Source: GCA-2725625 sp964574215 (GTDB lineage Bacteria > Pseudomonadota > Alphaproteobacteria > Rhodospirillales > UBA2165). Taken from it: a DNA stretch of 55,326 nucleotides. Below, one piece after another: positions 34,673 through 43,122 of the stretch (its first letter is position 1; each line of letters starts with the position of its first letter). The stretch lies in the NCBI GenBank assembly GCA_964574215.1, contig CAZNLR010000035.1:1-55326 (forward strand), in the 5' to 3' direction. Below the pieces are notes generated by a model. That model searched no databases and was not told the origin of the DNA. It saw only the letters and a program-made list of their open reading frames with translations. A program made the translations under genes and the position numbers.

Positions 34673-35281
34673 GTGGAAGTCGCGTGCCTCGACCTAGAAG
34701 GCGTTTTGGTGCCGGAAATCTGGATTGGTATGGCCGAAAAGACCGGCATCGACGCCTTGCGCGCCACCACCCGGGATGTTCCCGACTACGACGAATTAAT
34801 GCAGCAGCGACTCCGGATCATGGACGAAAACGGTTTTGGGCTGCCGGATCTCCAGGAAGTTATCAACGGCCTAGAGCCCCTGGAGGGCGCCATGGAGTTC
34901 CTGTCCTGGCTGCGAACCCATTTTCAAGTCGTCATCCTGTCCGATACGTATTATGAATTCGCCGAGCCGTTAATGCGTAAACTTGAATGGCCGACGCTTT
35001 TTTGCCACCGGTTGGAAACGGCGCCCGACGGGCGCATTGTCGACTACCATCTACGGATGAAAAACCACAAGCGTGAAGCCGTCAAACATCTACGTGAGTT
35101 GAATTTCACCGTATTCGCCGCGGGCGACTCTTACAACGATACGGCCATGTTGAACGAGGCCGATCACGGCTTCCTTATCCACGCACCCGACTATATTGTC
35201 GAAGAGTTTCCGCATTTTACCGTGACCAACAGCCATGCCGAACTGCGCACCGAATTGGAAAAAGCCAGCCCCCGGTTTTAA
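34673..35281 (+). CDS. thrH: Bifunctional phosphoserine phosphatase / homoserine phosphotransferase ThrH
   Basis: A 202-residue HAD-superfamily enzyme. In Pseudomonas aeruginosa ThrH removes phosphate from phosphoserine and can pass it to homoserine. Motif I is CLDLEGVLVPEIW, with D7 and E9. Motif II is VVILSDTYYEFAEPLM. The C-terminal metal site is FAAGDSYNDTAMLNEAD. The D-L-E-G form of motif I, the length and the sequence around them distinguish it from SerB. The start is GTG at 34673 with ACGGAGA just before. It converges on the DUF4170 gene. Confidence 0.9.
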   Translation: MEVACLDLEGVLVPEIWIGMAEKTGIDALRATTRDVPDYDELMQQRLRIMDENGFGLPDLQEVINGLEPLEGAMEFLSWLRTHFQVVILSDTYYEFAEPLMRKLEWPTLFCHRLETAPDGRIVDYHLRMKNHKREAVKHLRELNFTVFAAGDSYNDTAMLNEADHGFLIHAPDYIVEEFPHFTVTNSHAELRTELEKASPRF

Positions 35282-35302
35282 TCGGACGGGGTTTTGCCCC
35301 CC

Positions 35303-35557
35303 CTACCGGTCGCTTCGACGTTCCTTGAATTCTGATTGCGGATTGTCCGGATCGAGCATCCTGTGCAGATGAACGATGACGTATTTGTAGTGCGCCTCGT
35401 CAACGTGGGTATGGCTGGCCCCTTGCCAGGCTCTTAAGGCCTTGTCGTAGCCGGGAAAAACACCAACCACGTCCAGATTATCCGGGTCAACAAAGTCGTT
35501 CCCGCTGGGATCACTGACTTCGCCCCCCAGCACCAAGTGCAATAAATTGTCCGACAT
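35303..35557 (-). CDS. DUF4170 protein
   Basis: An 84-residue soluble protein of the DUF4170 family, which I know from Alphaproteobacteria. The family pattern LHLVLGGEV, then VVGVFPGYDKALRAWQGASH and HVDEAHYKYVIVHLHRMLDP is intact. Function is unknown; the fold looks like a small alpha/beta domain. It has its own leader facing the glutathione transferase gene. Confidence 0.85.
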   Translation of the reverse strand: MSDNLLHLVLGGEVSDPSGNDFVDPDNLDVVGVFPGYDKALRAWQGASHTHVDEAHYKYVIVHLHRMLDPDNPQSEFKERRSDR

Positions 35558-35668
35558 GGTGACAATCCTTTTTCAGCTGATTCACGACCAAGGCGAATGG
35601 TCTTTTTTTATTACACGCCCGTGTTACAAATGTACCCAACCGCTACAAAAATCAAGGGACCTGACGTA

Positions 35669-36361
35669 ATGATCGACTTATATACTTGGCCCACACCCAA
35701 TGGCCATAAACTACATATCATGTTGGAGGAAACCGGCCTCGACTACACGGTGCATGCCGTCAATATCGGCGAAGGCGAGCAATTCGATCCCTTTTTTCTG
35801 AAAATCAGCCCCAACAACCGCATTCCGGCCATGGTCGACAGCGATGGCCCGGATGGCGAACCGTATTCACTATTCGAATCCGGCGCCATGCTGATTTATC
35901 TGGCGGAAAAAACCGGCATGTTCTTGCCCGCCGAACCCGCGCAGCGTTACAAAACCCTGCAATGGCTGATGTTTCAAATGGGCGGCGTCGGTCCGATGTT
36001 TGGTCAGTCCAACCATTTTATCAACTATGCCCCGGAAAAAATTCCCTACGCCATGGAGCGCTACCAAAAGGAATGTGAGCGTCTCTATAACGTCATGGAG
36101 AAGCAATTGGGCCAGGAGGAATATCTGGCCGGCGACTATTCCATCGCCGACATCGCCACCTATCCCTGGGCCATGAATTGGAAAAGACGGGAAATTAACT
36201 TGGAGGATTTCTCTAACCTCAAACGCTGGTTGGACGCTATTGCTGTGCGACCCGCAGTGGAAAAAGGTATGGCGGTATTGGCTGAAAAACGTCGCAAGGA
36301 CGGAATCACAGATAAAGAACGCGAAATTCTGTTCGGTAAAACCCAATTCGAAAAACGATGA
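35669..36361 (+). CDS. Nu-class glutathione transferase (YfcG/YghU-like)
   Basis: A 230-residue glutathione S-transferase family protein. The thioredoxin-like domain begins MIDLYTWPTPNGHKLHIMLE. The TPNG motif supplies the Thr/Asn that bind glutathione in the Nu class, where disulfide-bond reductase activity is typical. NNRIPAMVD and SLFESGAMLIYLAEKTG complete the glutathione site. The helical C-terminal domain contains YLAGDYSIADIATYPW. The frame is open from 35597, but the ATG at 35669 fits the fold start. Physiological substrate is unknown. Confidence 0.9.
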   Translation: MIDLYTWPTPNGHKLHIMLEETGLDYTVHAVNIGEGEQFDPFFLKISPNNRIPAMVDSDGPDGEPYSLFESGAMLIYLAEKTGMFLPAEPAQRYKTLQWLMFQMGGVGPMFGQSNHFINYAPEKIPYAMERYQKECERLYNVMEKQLGQEEYLAGDYSIADIATYPWAMNWKRREINLEDFSNLKRWLDAIAVRPAVEKGMAVLAEKRRKDGITDKEREILFGKTQFEKR

Positions 36362-36502
36362 ATTAACACTTAAATAATTCATCAAATTCAATATGATACG
36401 TTAACAATCCTTACTTAGACAGTTATTTGTCTATTTTTATATCTGTACAAATACGTACCTGGACTGTATAAAACACGTAGAGAAGAATTCTCGTCCTGAT
36501 CA

Positions 36503-36523
36503 ACCAGGGGTTAAAAGCCTGGT
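36503..36523. promoter_or_regulatory. Inverted repeat upstream of the MerR-cyclase gene
   Basis: ACCAGG and CCTGGT are separated by 9 bases, and the site ends 28 bases before the start codon. A further ACCTGG occurs at 36457-36462, close to TATAAA. MerR-type regulators bind inverted repeats in their own promoters, so an autoregulatory operator is possible, but an RNA hairpin would look the same. Confidence 0.3.
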
Positions 36524-36551
36524 ATCGGGTAAGTCTAGGGGGATTGCAAGA

Positions 36552-38096
36552 ATGCTGAGCAGTAAGGAATTATTGGAGAAATCCGGGGTATCCCGGGCGA
36601 CTCTCAACAATTATATCGGTCTGGGCCTGATCCCCAAACCCGTCGTTAAAAACCCCGAACATCCCGAGGACCGTGCACGCCGGCTGGGATATTTCCCCGC
36701 CGATACACTGGACCGCTTAGCCGAAATCAGCCAATTGAAAAAACAAGGGCTGCGAATTGCCGAGATTGCCGCGCGCCTGAATGCTTCTCCTGAAGATAAA
36801 ACCGGCAAAGAATCAACCCGAAAGAAAAAAGTCGAGAAAATTTCACCGAACATTACCTCCCCTGCTCTCTCGCCGGCATCAACCCAATTTGCCCAACCGA
36901 ATAACCGGGGGCTCCGACTGACCATCGACCAACTCGAACACCCCGCCTATCTGGTAAACAACAAATTTGAAATCGAATGGGCCAACCCGCAGGCCGAAAA
37001 GGTGATTTTCAGTCGAAAGAGCGGTCTTTCAAGCGAGATTTCCGAACGTAATATTTTCCGGCTTCTGTTCGAAACAGACACCGTAAAAAGATGCGAAAGC
37101 CGGGAGGAAATATTCCGCCTTCACCTGTCCATTGCCAAAAACCGCCTTACCAAAGCCGCCTTGCTGACCATGGACCCCCATCTCGAGGGCGGTCAGATCG
37201 AGGAACTGGCAAAATTATATGATGACGTCCCGGCGCTGGAATCGCGGGCTCTGCGTGACACCGATGTAAATTTGGCGGAACGCGTTGATACACCCCGATA
37301 CTTTCGTATCTACATCAGTTTTTTCCGTGAGGGTATTTTCTTTGCCTACATGCCCGCGGACGGCGAGGAAAATTCTCTGATGTCGCTGCTGGCGCGGCGT
37401 GATCTGGTTATCCGCGATCTGCTGCGCAACCGGAAACCCTACATGACCCCCCTCGCCGTTCTGGTCGCCGACCTGCAGGATTCGGTTAAAATCTGCGCCG
37501 AGTTGCCGCCGGAAGAATATTTCGAACTGATCAACCAGGTCTGGGGCGCGATGGAGCCCAAATTCCGCAAATACTACGCCACCCACGGCAAGCATGTGGG
37601 CGACGGTATTGTTTACTATTTCTTTCCGCAACCGGACTGCAACTACGTCTTCAACGCCATCCAATGCGCCTACGAAATGAAAGAGGCCATGCAGGCCATC
37701 AGTCAGGAATGGCGCACCAAAAAGAACTGGATGAACGAATTGCGCCTCAACATCGGACTCGACGAAGGCCAGGAATGGTTCGGCGCTTATCAAACCCCCA
37801 CCCATCTCGAATTTACCGTTCTCGGCGACACCATTAACCGGGCGGCGCGGCTGAGCGATTTCGCCCGCAACAACACCATTTGGGTCACCAAGAATATGCT
37901 GGCAACCTTGAACTCCAAGGAGCGGCAGAAATTAACTTACGGCATCCGGCGGCAAAGCGACGACGGCCAGGAAATCCTGGTGCCGTCCACTTATGGCCGT
38001 ATCAACAATTTGCGAGACCTGGATGACCCGGCCAATATGAAACTGAGGGACATCGGCGCCCTGCCGGTTACCGAAATTATCGAACTGCATGAATAA
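36552..38096 (+). CDS. MerR-type HTH, PAS-like and class III adenylate/guanylate cyclase fusion
   Basis: A 514-residue protein with an unusual domain order. Residues 1-76 are a MerR-type winged helix (MLSSKELLEKSGVSRATLNN, then GYFPADTLDRLAEISQLKKQ). A basic, disordered stretch (80-120) follows, then a PAS-like domain (about 122-275) starting LRLTIDQLEHPAYLVNNKFE. The cyclase domain (about 298-470) has metal aspartates D307 and D351, the purine lysine K347 in GKHVGDG and the N429/R433 pair in GDTINRAARL, so it looks active. K347 with T422 favours cAMP over cGMP. The protein could link DNA binding to cyclic nucleotide synthesis. The stop is 3 bases from the end of smpB. No membrane segment is seen. 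Confidence 0.88.
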   Translation: MLSSKELLEKSGVSRATLNNYIGLGLIPKPVVKNPEHPEDRARRLGYFPADTLDRLAEISQLKKQGLRIAEIAARLNASPEDKTGKESTRKKKVEKISPNITSPALSPASTQFAQPNNRGLRLTIDQLEHPAYLVNNKFEIEWANPQAEKVIFSRKSGLSSEISERNIFRLLFETDTVKRCESREEIFRLHLSIAKNRLTKAALLTMDPHLEGGQIEELAKLYDDVPALESRALRDTDVNLAERVDTPRYFRIYISFFREGIFFAYMPADGEENSLMSLLARRDLVIRDLLRNRKPYMTPLAVLVADLQDSVKICAELPPEEYFELINQVWGAMEPKFRKYYATHGKHVGDGIVYYFFPQPDCNYVFNAIQCAYEMKEAMQAISQEWRTKKNWMNELRLNIGLDEGQEWFGAYQTPTHLEFTVLGDTINRAARLSDFARNNTIWVTKNMLATLNSKERQKLTYGIRRQSDDGQEILVPSTYGRINNLRDLDDPANMKLRDIGALPVTEIIELHE

Positions 38097-38099
38097 TGG

Positions 38100-38579
38100 T
38101 TAATTGCGGTTCCGCATGATACGGGCTTTATCCCGCTGCCAATCCCGTTCTTTGATGGTTTGGCGTTTTTCGTGCAGCCGCTTGCCCTTGGCGATTCCCA
38201 GTTCGACTTTCGCCATGCCGCGTTTATTGAAGTAGAGCGATAAAGGAACGATGGTCATGCCTTCCCGGTTGACGGCATTGAACAGTCGCCCCAGTTCACG
38301 TTTGTGCAACAGCAATTTCCGTGGCCGTCTGGGTTCGTGTTGGGCCTTGGCGCCCGCCTGCTGATATTCGGGAATATAGGCGTTGATGAGGAAAAGCTCT
38401 CCCTGCTGTTCGGCGGCGTAGGCCTCCTCGATACTGGCCCGGCCGCTGCGCAGGGATTTCACTTCAGTACCCTGCAAGACGATCCCGGATTCCAGCGTAT
38501 CTTCGATAAAATAGTTGTGGCGCGCTTTTCGGTTGCGCGCTGCAACGTTATCGGGTGATTTCGCTCTCTTTTTGGCCAT
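38100..38579 (-). CDS. smpB: SsrA-binding protein SmpB
   Basis: A 159-residue RNA-binding protein that brings tmRNA to stalled ribosomes. The core VAARNRKARHNYFIEDTLES and GIVLQGTEVKSLRSGRASIE, then NAYIPEY, is diagnostic. The C-terminal basic tail is LHEKRQTIKERDWQRDKARI. No ssrA gene is seen in the window. It is 31 bases after dapA on the same strand, a familiar order in Alphaproteobacteria. Confidence 0.95.
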   Translation of the reverse strand: MAKKRAKSPDNVAARNRKARHNYFIEDTLESGIVLQGTEVKSLRSGRASIEEAYAAEQQGELFLINAYIPEYQQAGAKAQHEPRRPRKLLLHKRELGRLFNAVNREGMTIVPLSLYFNKRGMAKVELGIAKGKRLHEKRQTIKERDWQRDKARIMRNRN

Positions 38580-38610
38580 CGGGATTGCTCTCAGCCATGG
38601 CCATCGGGAA

Positions 38611-39486
38611 TCAGGAAAGAATTCCCGCGCCGGTCAACGCCTGCCGCACGGCTTGCTTGCTGGCGTCGGCGATCTCGCAGATGGGCAGGCGCGCTTCGGC
38701 GGAGCACAGATCCAACAATTCGGCGGCGTACTTGACCGGCCCCGGACTTGTTTCGCAGAACATAGCCATGTGCACCGGCATCAAAACGGCCTGCAATTCC
38801 AAGGCTTTCTTGATGTCGCCATCCCGCCAGGCTTTGTGCATGTCGGTGCACAATTTCGGCGCAATATTGCCCGTCACCGAGATGCAGCCGTGGCCGCCGG
38901 CGGCCATGAACGGAATCGCCGTGCCGTCCTCTCCGGATAATTGACAGAAATCCTCGCCGCAGGCCGGCGTCGTTAAAATGGGACGGTTAAGATCACTGGT
39001 GGCGTCTTTGACGCCGGCAATATTCGGCAATTCAGCCAACCGCGCCATGGTGTCCACCGTCATGTCGATCACACTGCGGCCCGGAATATTATAGATGATG
39101 ACGGGAATATCCACAGCATCTTGGATGGCTTTGTAGTGACGGTAGAGTCCTTCCTGGGTCGGCTTATTGTAATAAGGAGTCACCACCAACGCCCCATCGG
39201 CCCCGGCTTCCTTGGCATGTTTCGCCAAGGCAATCGCTTCATCCGTGGAATTAGAGCCGGCCCCGGCAATTACCGGCACCCGTCCATTGGTGACCTCGAT
39301 GCAAATTTCAGTCACCCGCATGTGCTCATCATGGCTGAGCGTCGGCGATTCTCCCGTCGTACCGCAGGGCACCAATCCATCGGTGCCTTCGCTGATTTGC
39401 CACTCGACGAAAGACCGGTACGCCTCCTCATCAACGTCGCCGCCCTTGAACGGCGTAATGAGAGCCACATAGGATCCCTGAAACAT
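38611..39486 (-). CDS. dapA: 4-hydroxy-tetrahydrodipicolinate synthase
   Basis: A 291-residue TIM-barrel enzyme that condenses pyruvate and aspartate semialdehyde toward lysine and diaminopimelate. Active-site residues are T43/T44 in GTTGESPTL, Y132 in IIYNIPGRS and the Schiff-base lysine K160 in GVKDATSDL. The frame stays open to 39561, but MFQGSYVALITPF at 39486 is the family start and has AGGAG just upstream. It diverges from the lytic transglycosylase gene. Confidence 0.95.
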   Translation of the reverse strand: MFQGSYVALITPFKGGDVDEEAYRSFVEWQISEGTDGLVPCGTTGESPTLSHDEHMRVTEICIEVTNGRVPVIAGAGSNSTDEAIALAKHAKEAGADGALVVTPYYNKPTQEGLYRHYKAIQDAVDIPVIIYNIPGRSVIDMTVDTMARLAELPNIAGVKDATSDLNRPILTTPACGEDFCQLSGEDGTAIPFMAAGGHGCISVTGNIAPKLCTDMHKAWRDGDIKKALELQAVLMPVHMAMFCETSPGPVKYAAELLDLCSAEARLPICEIADASKQAVRQALTGAGILS

Positions 39487-39688
39487 TTTGAATTCTCCTG
39501 TATTTCGAGGGCCGAACATAGACCGAGGCGGTACCGACAGCAAGCCGAAGAAACGCTTCATTTAACAAATTTCAACCTTTTGCCTGTTCAATTGCACCCG
39601 AGATTCTTGATTGATCGACGGGAGACAACTAGAATCAATTACCGATGATGACTGACAGTCCTATAGGGCCTCAGGGGGAATATATAAT

Positions 39689-41659
39689 ATGAGCCGCTAT
39701 ACGCTCATTGGACTTCTGCTGTTTACGTCCCTGATGATAAGTCAGGGTCCGCCCTCGTCCTATGCCGACGAAAGTATAATCGGCAAGTCCGATATCAGAA
39801 CTGCGAAGACCATTCAGAAGTTGGTCAAACGCAACAAATGGTCCGAAATTGATCGCTTGACCAAAAAAATCTCCGATCCGACTTTAAAAAATGTTCTCCA
39901 CTGGCAAAGGTTGACCTCCAGGAATTCAGGCGCCAGTTTTTTTGAAATTGCGGCCTTTATTAGCCGACACTCCAATTGGCCCGCCATAACACTGCTGCAT
40001 AAACGGGCCGAAGAGGCGATGACGCCGCAACTTGCCGACGAAATTATACTCGACTGGTTTCAGGGCCGTGACCCTCTGTCGGCAGACGGCGGCATTCATC
40101 TGGGACGCGCTCTACTGGCTCAGGATCACAAATCCAAAGCCGTCAGGGTTCTGCGGCGCACGTGGGTGAACGGCAATTTCGGCGTTAAGCAGGAACGTTT
40201 CTTCTATAAGAAGTTCCGCCGCTATTTGACCCGCGAAGACCACATCGAACGGCTTGACCGATTGTCGTGGTTGGGGCGCTACTATCCCATTCGACGCATG
40301 TACCGGCGGGTCCATAAGGATTACCGGGCGCTGGCCGAGGCCCGTATTGCGCTCCGCCGTTTTCGCGGCGGCGTCGACCGGGCCATTGCGAGAGTGCCTG
40401 AAAAACTGCTTAATCACCCGGGTTTATTATATGAAAGATTGCGTTGGCGCCGCCGCAAAGGACGGGACCAGTCCGCCCGAGAAATCCTTGAAAATCCACC
40501 CGACGAATTAATCAGGCCCGATCTGTGGTGGCGAGAGAAATCGATTTTAGCGCGACGTGCTTTGCGGAAAGGTCATTTCAGTGAGGCTTATCGCATGGCG
40601 AAAAGTCACAAGCTGCAGAACGGTATCGGTTTTCTCGAGGGTGAATGGCTGGCCGGTTGGATCGCCCTGCGTTTCCTCAAAGACACCAAAATCGCCTACG
40701 GCCATTTCACGGAGTTTTTCCGGAAAGCCAGATATCCCATTAGTCTATCCAGGGGCGCTTACTGGGCGGGCCGTGCGGCCGAGGAACTGAAAGACGCCAA
40801 GCACGCCCGCTTTTGGTACAAAACGGCGGCCATGTACCCCATTACCTATTACGGCCAATTGGCCGCCGCGGAATTGAAAAAAGATAACGCCATCTCGATT
40901 CAGCCGGCACCTCATTTGACGGAACTGGAACTCGTAAATTTCCGCTCCAATGAATTGGTGCGGGTCGTCAAAGTTATGGCGGAAGCCGGTTTGCAGGATT
41001 TAATGCGCAGCTTTATCCGCAAACTGAACACGATGGGTGAGACGCCGGGATGGCGCCGGGAAGTCGCCAATCTGGCGAAAGATAGCGGCCGCCCGGATCT
41101 TGCCATCAGCACGGCTAAAATAGCCTATCGGCAAGGCATCAATTTGATTGAAGACGGTTTTCCGGTTTTGACCGCCAGAACAAAAACGAATTTGGAATTA
41201 TCGTTGATTCATGCGGTGATCAGGCAGGAAAGCGCGTTCAACATTAAAGCGGTCAGCCATGCGGGCGCACGCGGATTAATGCAATTGATGCCGGGAACGG
41301 CGAAGCGGGTGGCGAAAAGTAATTCCATGCCCTACGTCCGGCGCAAACTGACCGAAGATATGAGCTATAATCTTCGTCTTGGCGCCGCCTATTTGGGTGA
41401 TTTGGTGAAAGAGTTCAACGGCTCTTACGTCCTGGCCCTGTCCGCATACAACGCCGGACCGGCGCGCGCCAGACGCTGGGTGAAGAAGTACGGTGATCCC
41501 AGGGACCTGTCGGTTGACGCCATAGATTGGGTGGAACTTATTCCCTTTACCGAGACCAGAAATTACGTTCAACGGGTCATGGAGAATCTTCACGTTTACC
41601 GGCAACGGCTCAATTCCATTCAATTGGCCTTTAATCCCGAAGGCGACTTGAGACGCTAG
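39689..41659 (+). CDS. slt: Soluble lytic murein transglycosylase (Slt70-like)
   Basis: A 656-residue periplasmic enzyme that cleaves peptidoglycan to 1,6-anhydromuropeptides. A signal peptide occupies about residues 1-27, ending near SSYADES. A long helical superhelix (U and L domains) runs to about residue 490. The catalytic domain has E514 in AVIRQESAF, followed by SHAGARGLMQLMPGTAKRVA, then LGAAYLGDLV and ALSAYNAGPARARRW. Catalytic residues are intact. The stop overlaps the next gene by one base. Confidence 0.94.
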   Translation: MSRYTLIGLLLFTSLMISQGPPSSYADESIIGKSDIRTAKTIQKLVKRNKWSEIDRLTKKISDPTLKNVLHWQRLTSRNSGASFFEIAAFISRHSNWPAITLLHKRAEEAMTPQLADEIILDWFQGRDPLSADGGIHLGRALLAQDHKSKAVRVLRRTWVNGNFGVKQERFFYKKFRRYLTREDHIERLDRLSWLGRYYPIRRMYRRVHKDYRALAEARIALRRFRGGVDRAIARVPEKLLNHPGLLYERLRWRRRKGRDQSAREILENPPDELIRPDLWWREKSILARRALRKGHFSEAYRMAKSHKLQNGIGFLEGEWLAGWIALRFLKDTKIAYGHFTEFFRKARYPISLSRGAYWAGRAAEELKDAKHARFWYKTAAMYPITYYGQLAAAELKKDNAISIQPAPHLTELELVNFRSNELVRVVKVMAEAGLQDLMRSFIRKLNTMGETPGWRREVANLAKDSGRPDLAISTAKIAYRQGINLIEDGFPVLTARTKTNLELSLIHAVIRQESAFNIKAVSHAGARGLMQLMPGTAKRVAKSNSMPYVRRKLTEDMSYNLRLGAAYLGDLVKEFNGSYVLALSAYNAGPARARRWVKKYGDPRDLSVDAIDWVELIPFTETRNYVQRVMENLHVYRQRLNSIQLAFNPEGDLRR

Positions 41660-42639
41660 TGATAGTACCCTCCTTTCTGGATATTGAACGGGCCGCCGAA
41701 CGGTTATCCGGCTTTGCGGTAGAAACGCCCATACTTGAATCCGAGCGACTCAACGAACAATTGGGCGGCCGTCTTTTGCTTAAACCCGAATGCCTGCAAC
41801 GAACCGGTTCCTTTAAATTCAGGGGCGCCTTCAACAAGATATCCAAACTCGCCGGGAGCAAACGGGCCAACGGCGTGGTGGCGTTTTCTTCCGGCAATCA
41901 TGCGCAAGGCGTTGCCGCCGCCGCCAGAATTCTCGGCGTCAAAGCCATCATCGTCATGCCCTCGGACGCACCGGCAGTCAAAATCGAAAACACCAAAGCG
42001 GATGGTGCGGAGGTTGTTCTTTATGAACGAAAAGACGGTAACCGCGTCGCCATCGCCGAAAAAATTGTCGCCGATACCGGCGCTGTGATGATCCCTCCCT
42101 ATGACGATCCGGATATTATGGCCGGGCAAGGAACCATCGGATTGGAGTTCGCCAAACAGGCGGGTGATCTGGACGCCAAGCTCGACATTTTGGCGGGGCC
42201 GTGCAGTGGCGGCGGTATGATCGGCGGGTGCGCCCTGGCTTTTGAAACGCTCAGCCCCCATACCCAAATCTACAGTGTGGAGCCCGAATACTACGACGAT
42301 ACCGCCCGATCTCTCGCCGCCGGGAAACGCATGGAAATTTCACCCGACCGAAATTCCATTTGCGACGCACTGTTGCTGGAAATACCGGGCAAATTGACGT
42401 TTGAGATTAATCGTAAATTGCTTGAGGGAGGTCTATCGGTAACCGACCGGGCCACCGAACAGGCCATGCTGACAGCCTTTCAGGAATTTAAAATCGTGCT
42501 TGAACCGGGCGGCGCTGTCGCCTTGGCGGCAATTCTCGAAGAAAAGCTCTCGATCGAGGGTAAAACAGCCGGCGTAATCGGCACCGGTGGGAACGTCGAC
42601 CCTGAGACGTTCCGTCACGCTATTTCGCAAATAAAATGA
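41659..42639 (+). CDS. Threonine/serine dehydratase-like PLP enzyme
   Basis: A 326-residue fold-type II PLP enzyme. The PLP lysine is K53 in TGSFKFRGA, followed by SSGNHAQGVA, and the phosphate loop is GPCSGGGMIGG. It lacks an ACT domain, unlike the enzyme at 7705. The replacement of the usual GGGGL loop by CSGGGM and the overall form suggest the threo-3-hydroxyaspartate ammonia-lyase / serine racemase-like branch. The exact substrate is not known. The start is a GTG at 41659 sharing one base with the slt stop, so it is translationally coupled. It converges on the bactofilin gene. Confidence 0.85.
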   Translation: MIVPSFLDIERAAERLSGFAVETPILESERLNEQLGGRLLLKPECLQRTGSFKFRGAFNKISKLAGSKRANGVVAFSSGNHAQGVAAAARILGVKAIIVMPSDAPAVKIENTKADGAEVVLYERKDGNRVAIAEKIVADTGAVMIPPYDDPDIMAGQGTIGLEFAKQAGDLDAKLDILAGPCSGGGMIGGCALAFETLSPHTQIYSVEPEYYDDTARSLAAGKRMEISPDRNSICDALLLEIPGKLTFEINRKLLEGGLSVTDRATEQAMLTAFQEFKIVLEPGGAVALAAILEEKLSIEGKTAGVIGTGGNVDPETFRHAISQIK

Positions 42640-42648
42640 GAAATTCGC

Positions 42649-43122
42649 CTAAGCTTTTGCCGGTTCGATAATGGGTTTTTTCGGCGGCTGTTCGGTTTTG
42701 CTCTTGGCGCCGCCCTTAACCAGCAGATTGATTGCGCCTTCCGACTGCTTTTTACTGGTTTCAATTCGGCGGCAGTGGCCCGCGAGAAAAGCGCCCTGCT
42801 CGATCGCTAGGTTTTCATGGAGAATATCGCCTAGGACATGGGCCGTTTTCGCCAAGGAAACGGAACGGGCGCTGATCTGACCGGTCACGCTGCCATGTAC
42901 GCGTACGCTATCGGCGTTGATTTCACCATGAACCTGAGCCGTTTCCCCGACAATCAGAACATCCGAGTGAATATCGCCTTCAACCTGGCCATCGACCTGA
43001 ATCTCGCCATCACTATGCAAATTGCCGATTATTTTTAAATCGGTGCTGAGCAGTGATGGCGGAGAAGGTATTTTCGGAACGACAGGTTCTTTGCCGTTTT
43101 CCTTATTGCTTTTTGTAAACAT
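42649..43122 (-). CDS. Bactofilin cytoskeletal protein
   Basis: A 157-residue bactofilin. The central right-handed beta-helix (about 28-120) shows short hydrophobic repeats: DLKIIGNLHSDGEIQVDGQV, EGDIHSDVLIVGETAQVHGE, INADSVRVHGSVTGQISARS and so on. Flanking tails are proline- and lysine-rich. Bactofilins polymerise without nucleotide and localise cell-wall enzymes. The ATG at 43122 (MFTKSNKENG) is chosen; an earlier ATG at 43182 would deepen the overlap with the upstream M23 gene from 20 to 80 bases. The M23 peptidase-bactofilin pair fits the known Alphaproteobacterial module that shapes stalks or buds. Confidence 0.93.
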   Translation of the reverse strand: MFTKSNKENGKEPVVPKIPSPPSLLSTDLKIIGNLHSDGEIQVDGQVEGDIHSDVLIVGETAQVHGEINADSVRVHGSVTGQISARSVSLAKTAHVLGDILHENLAIEQGAFLAGHCRRIETSKKQSEGAINLLVKGGAKSKTEQPPKKPIIEPAKA

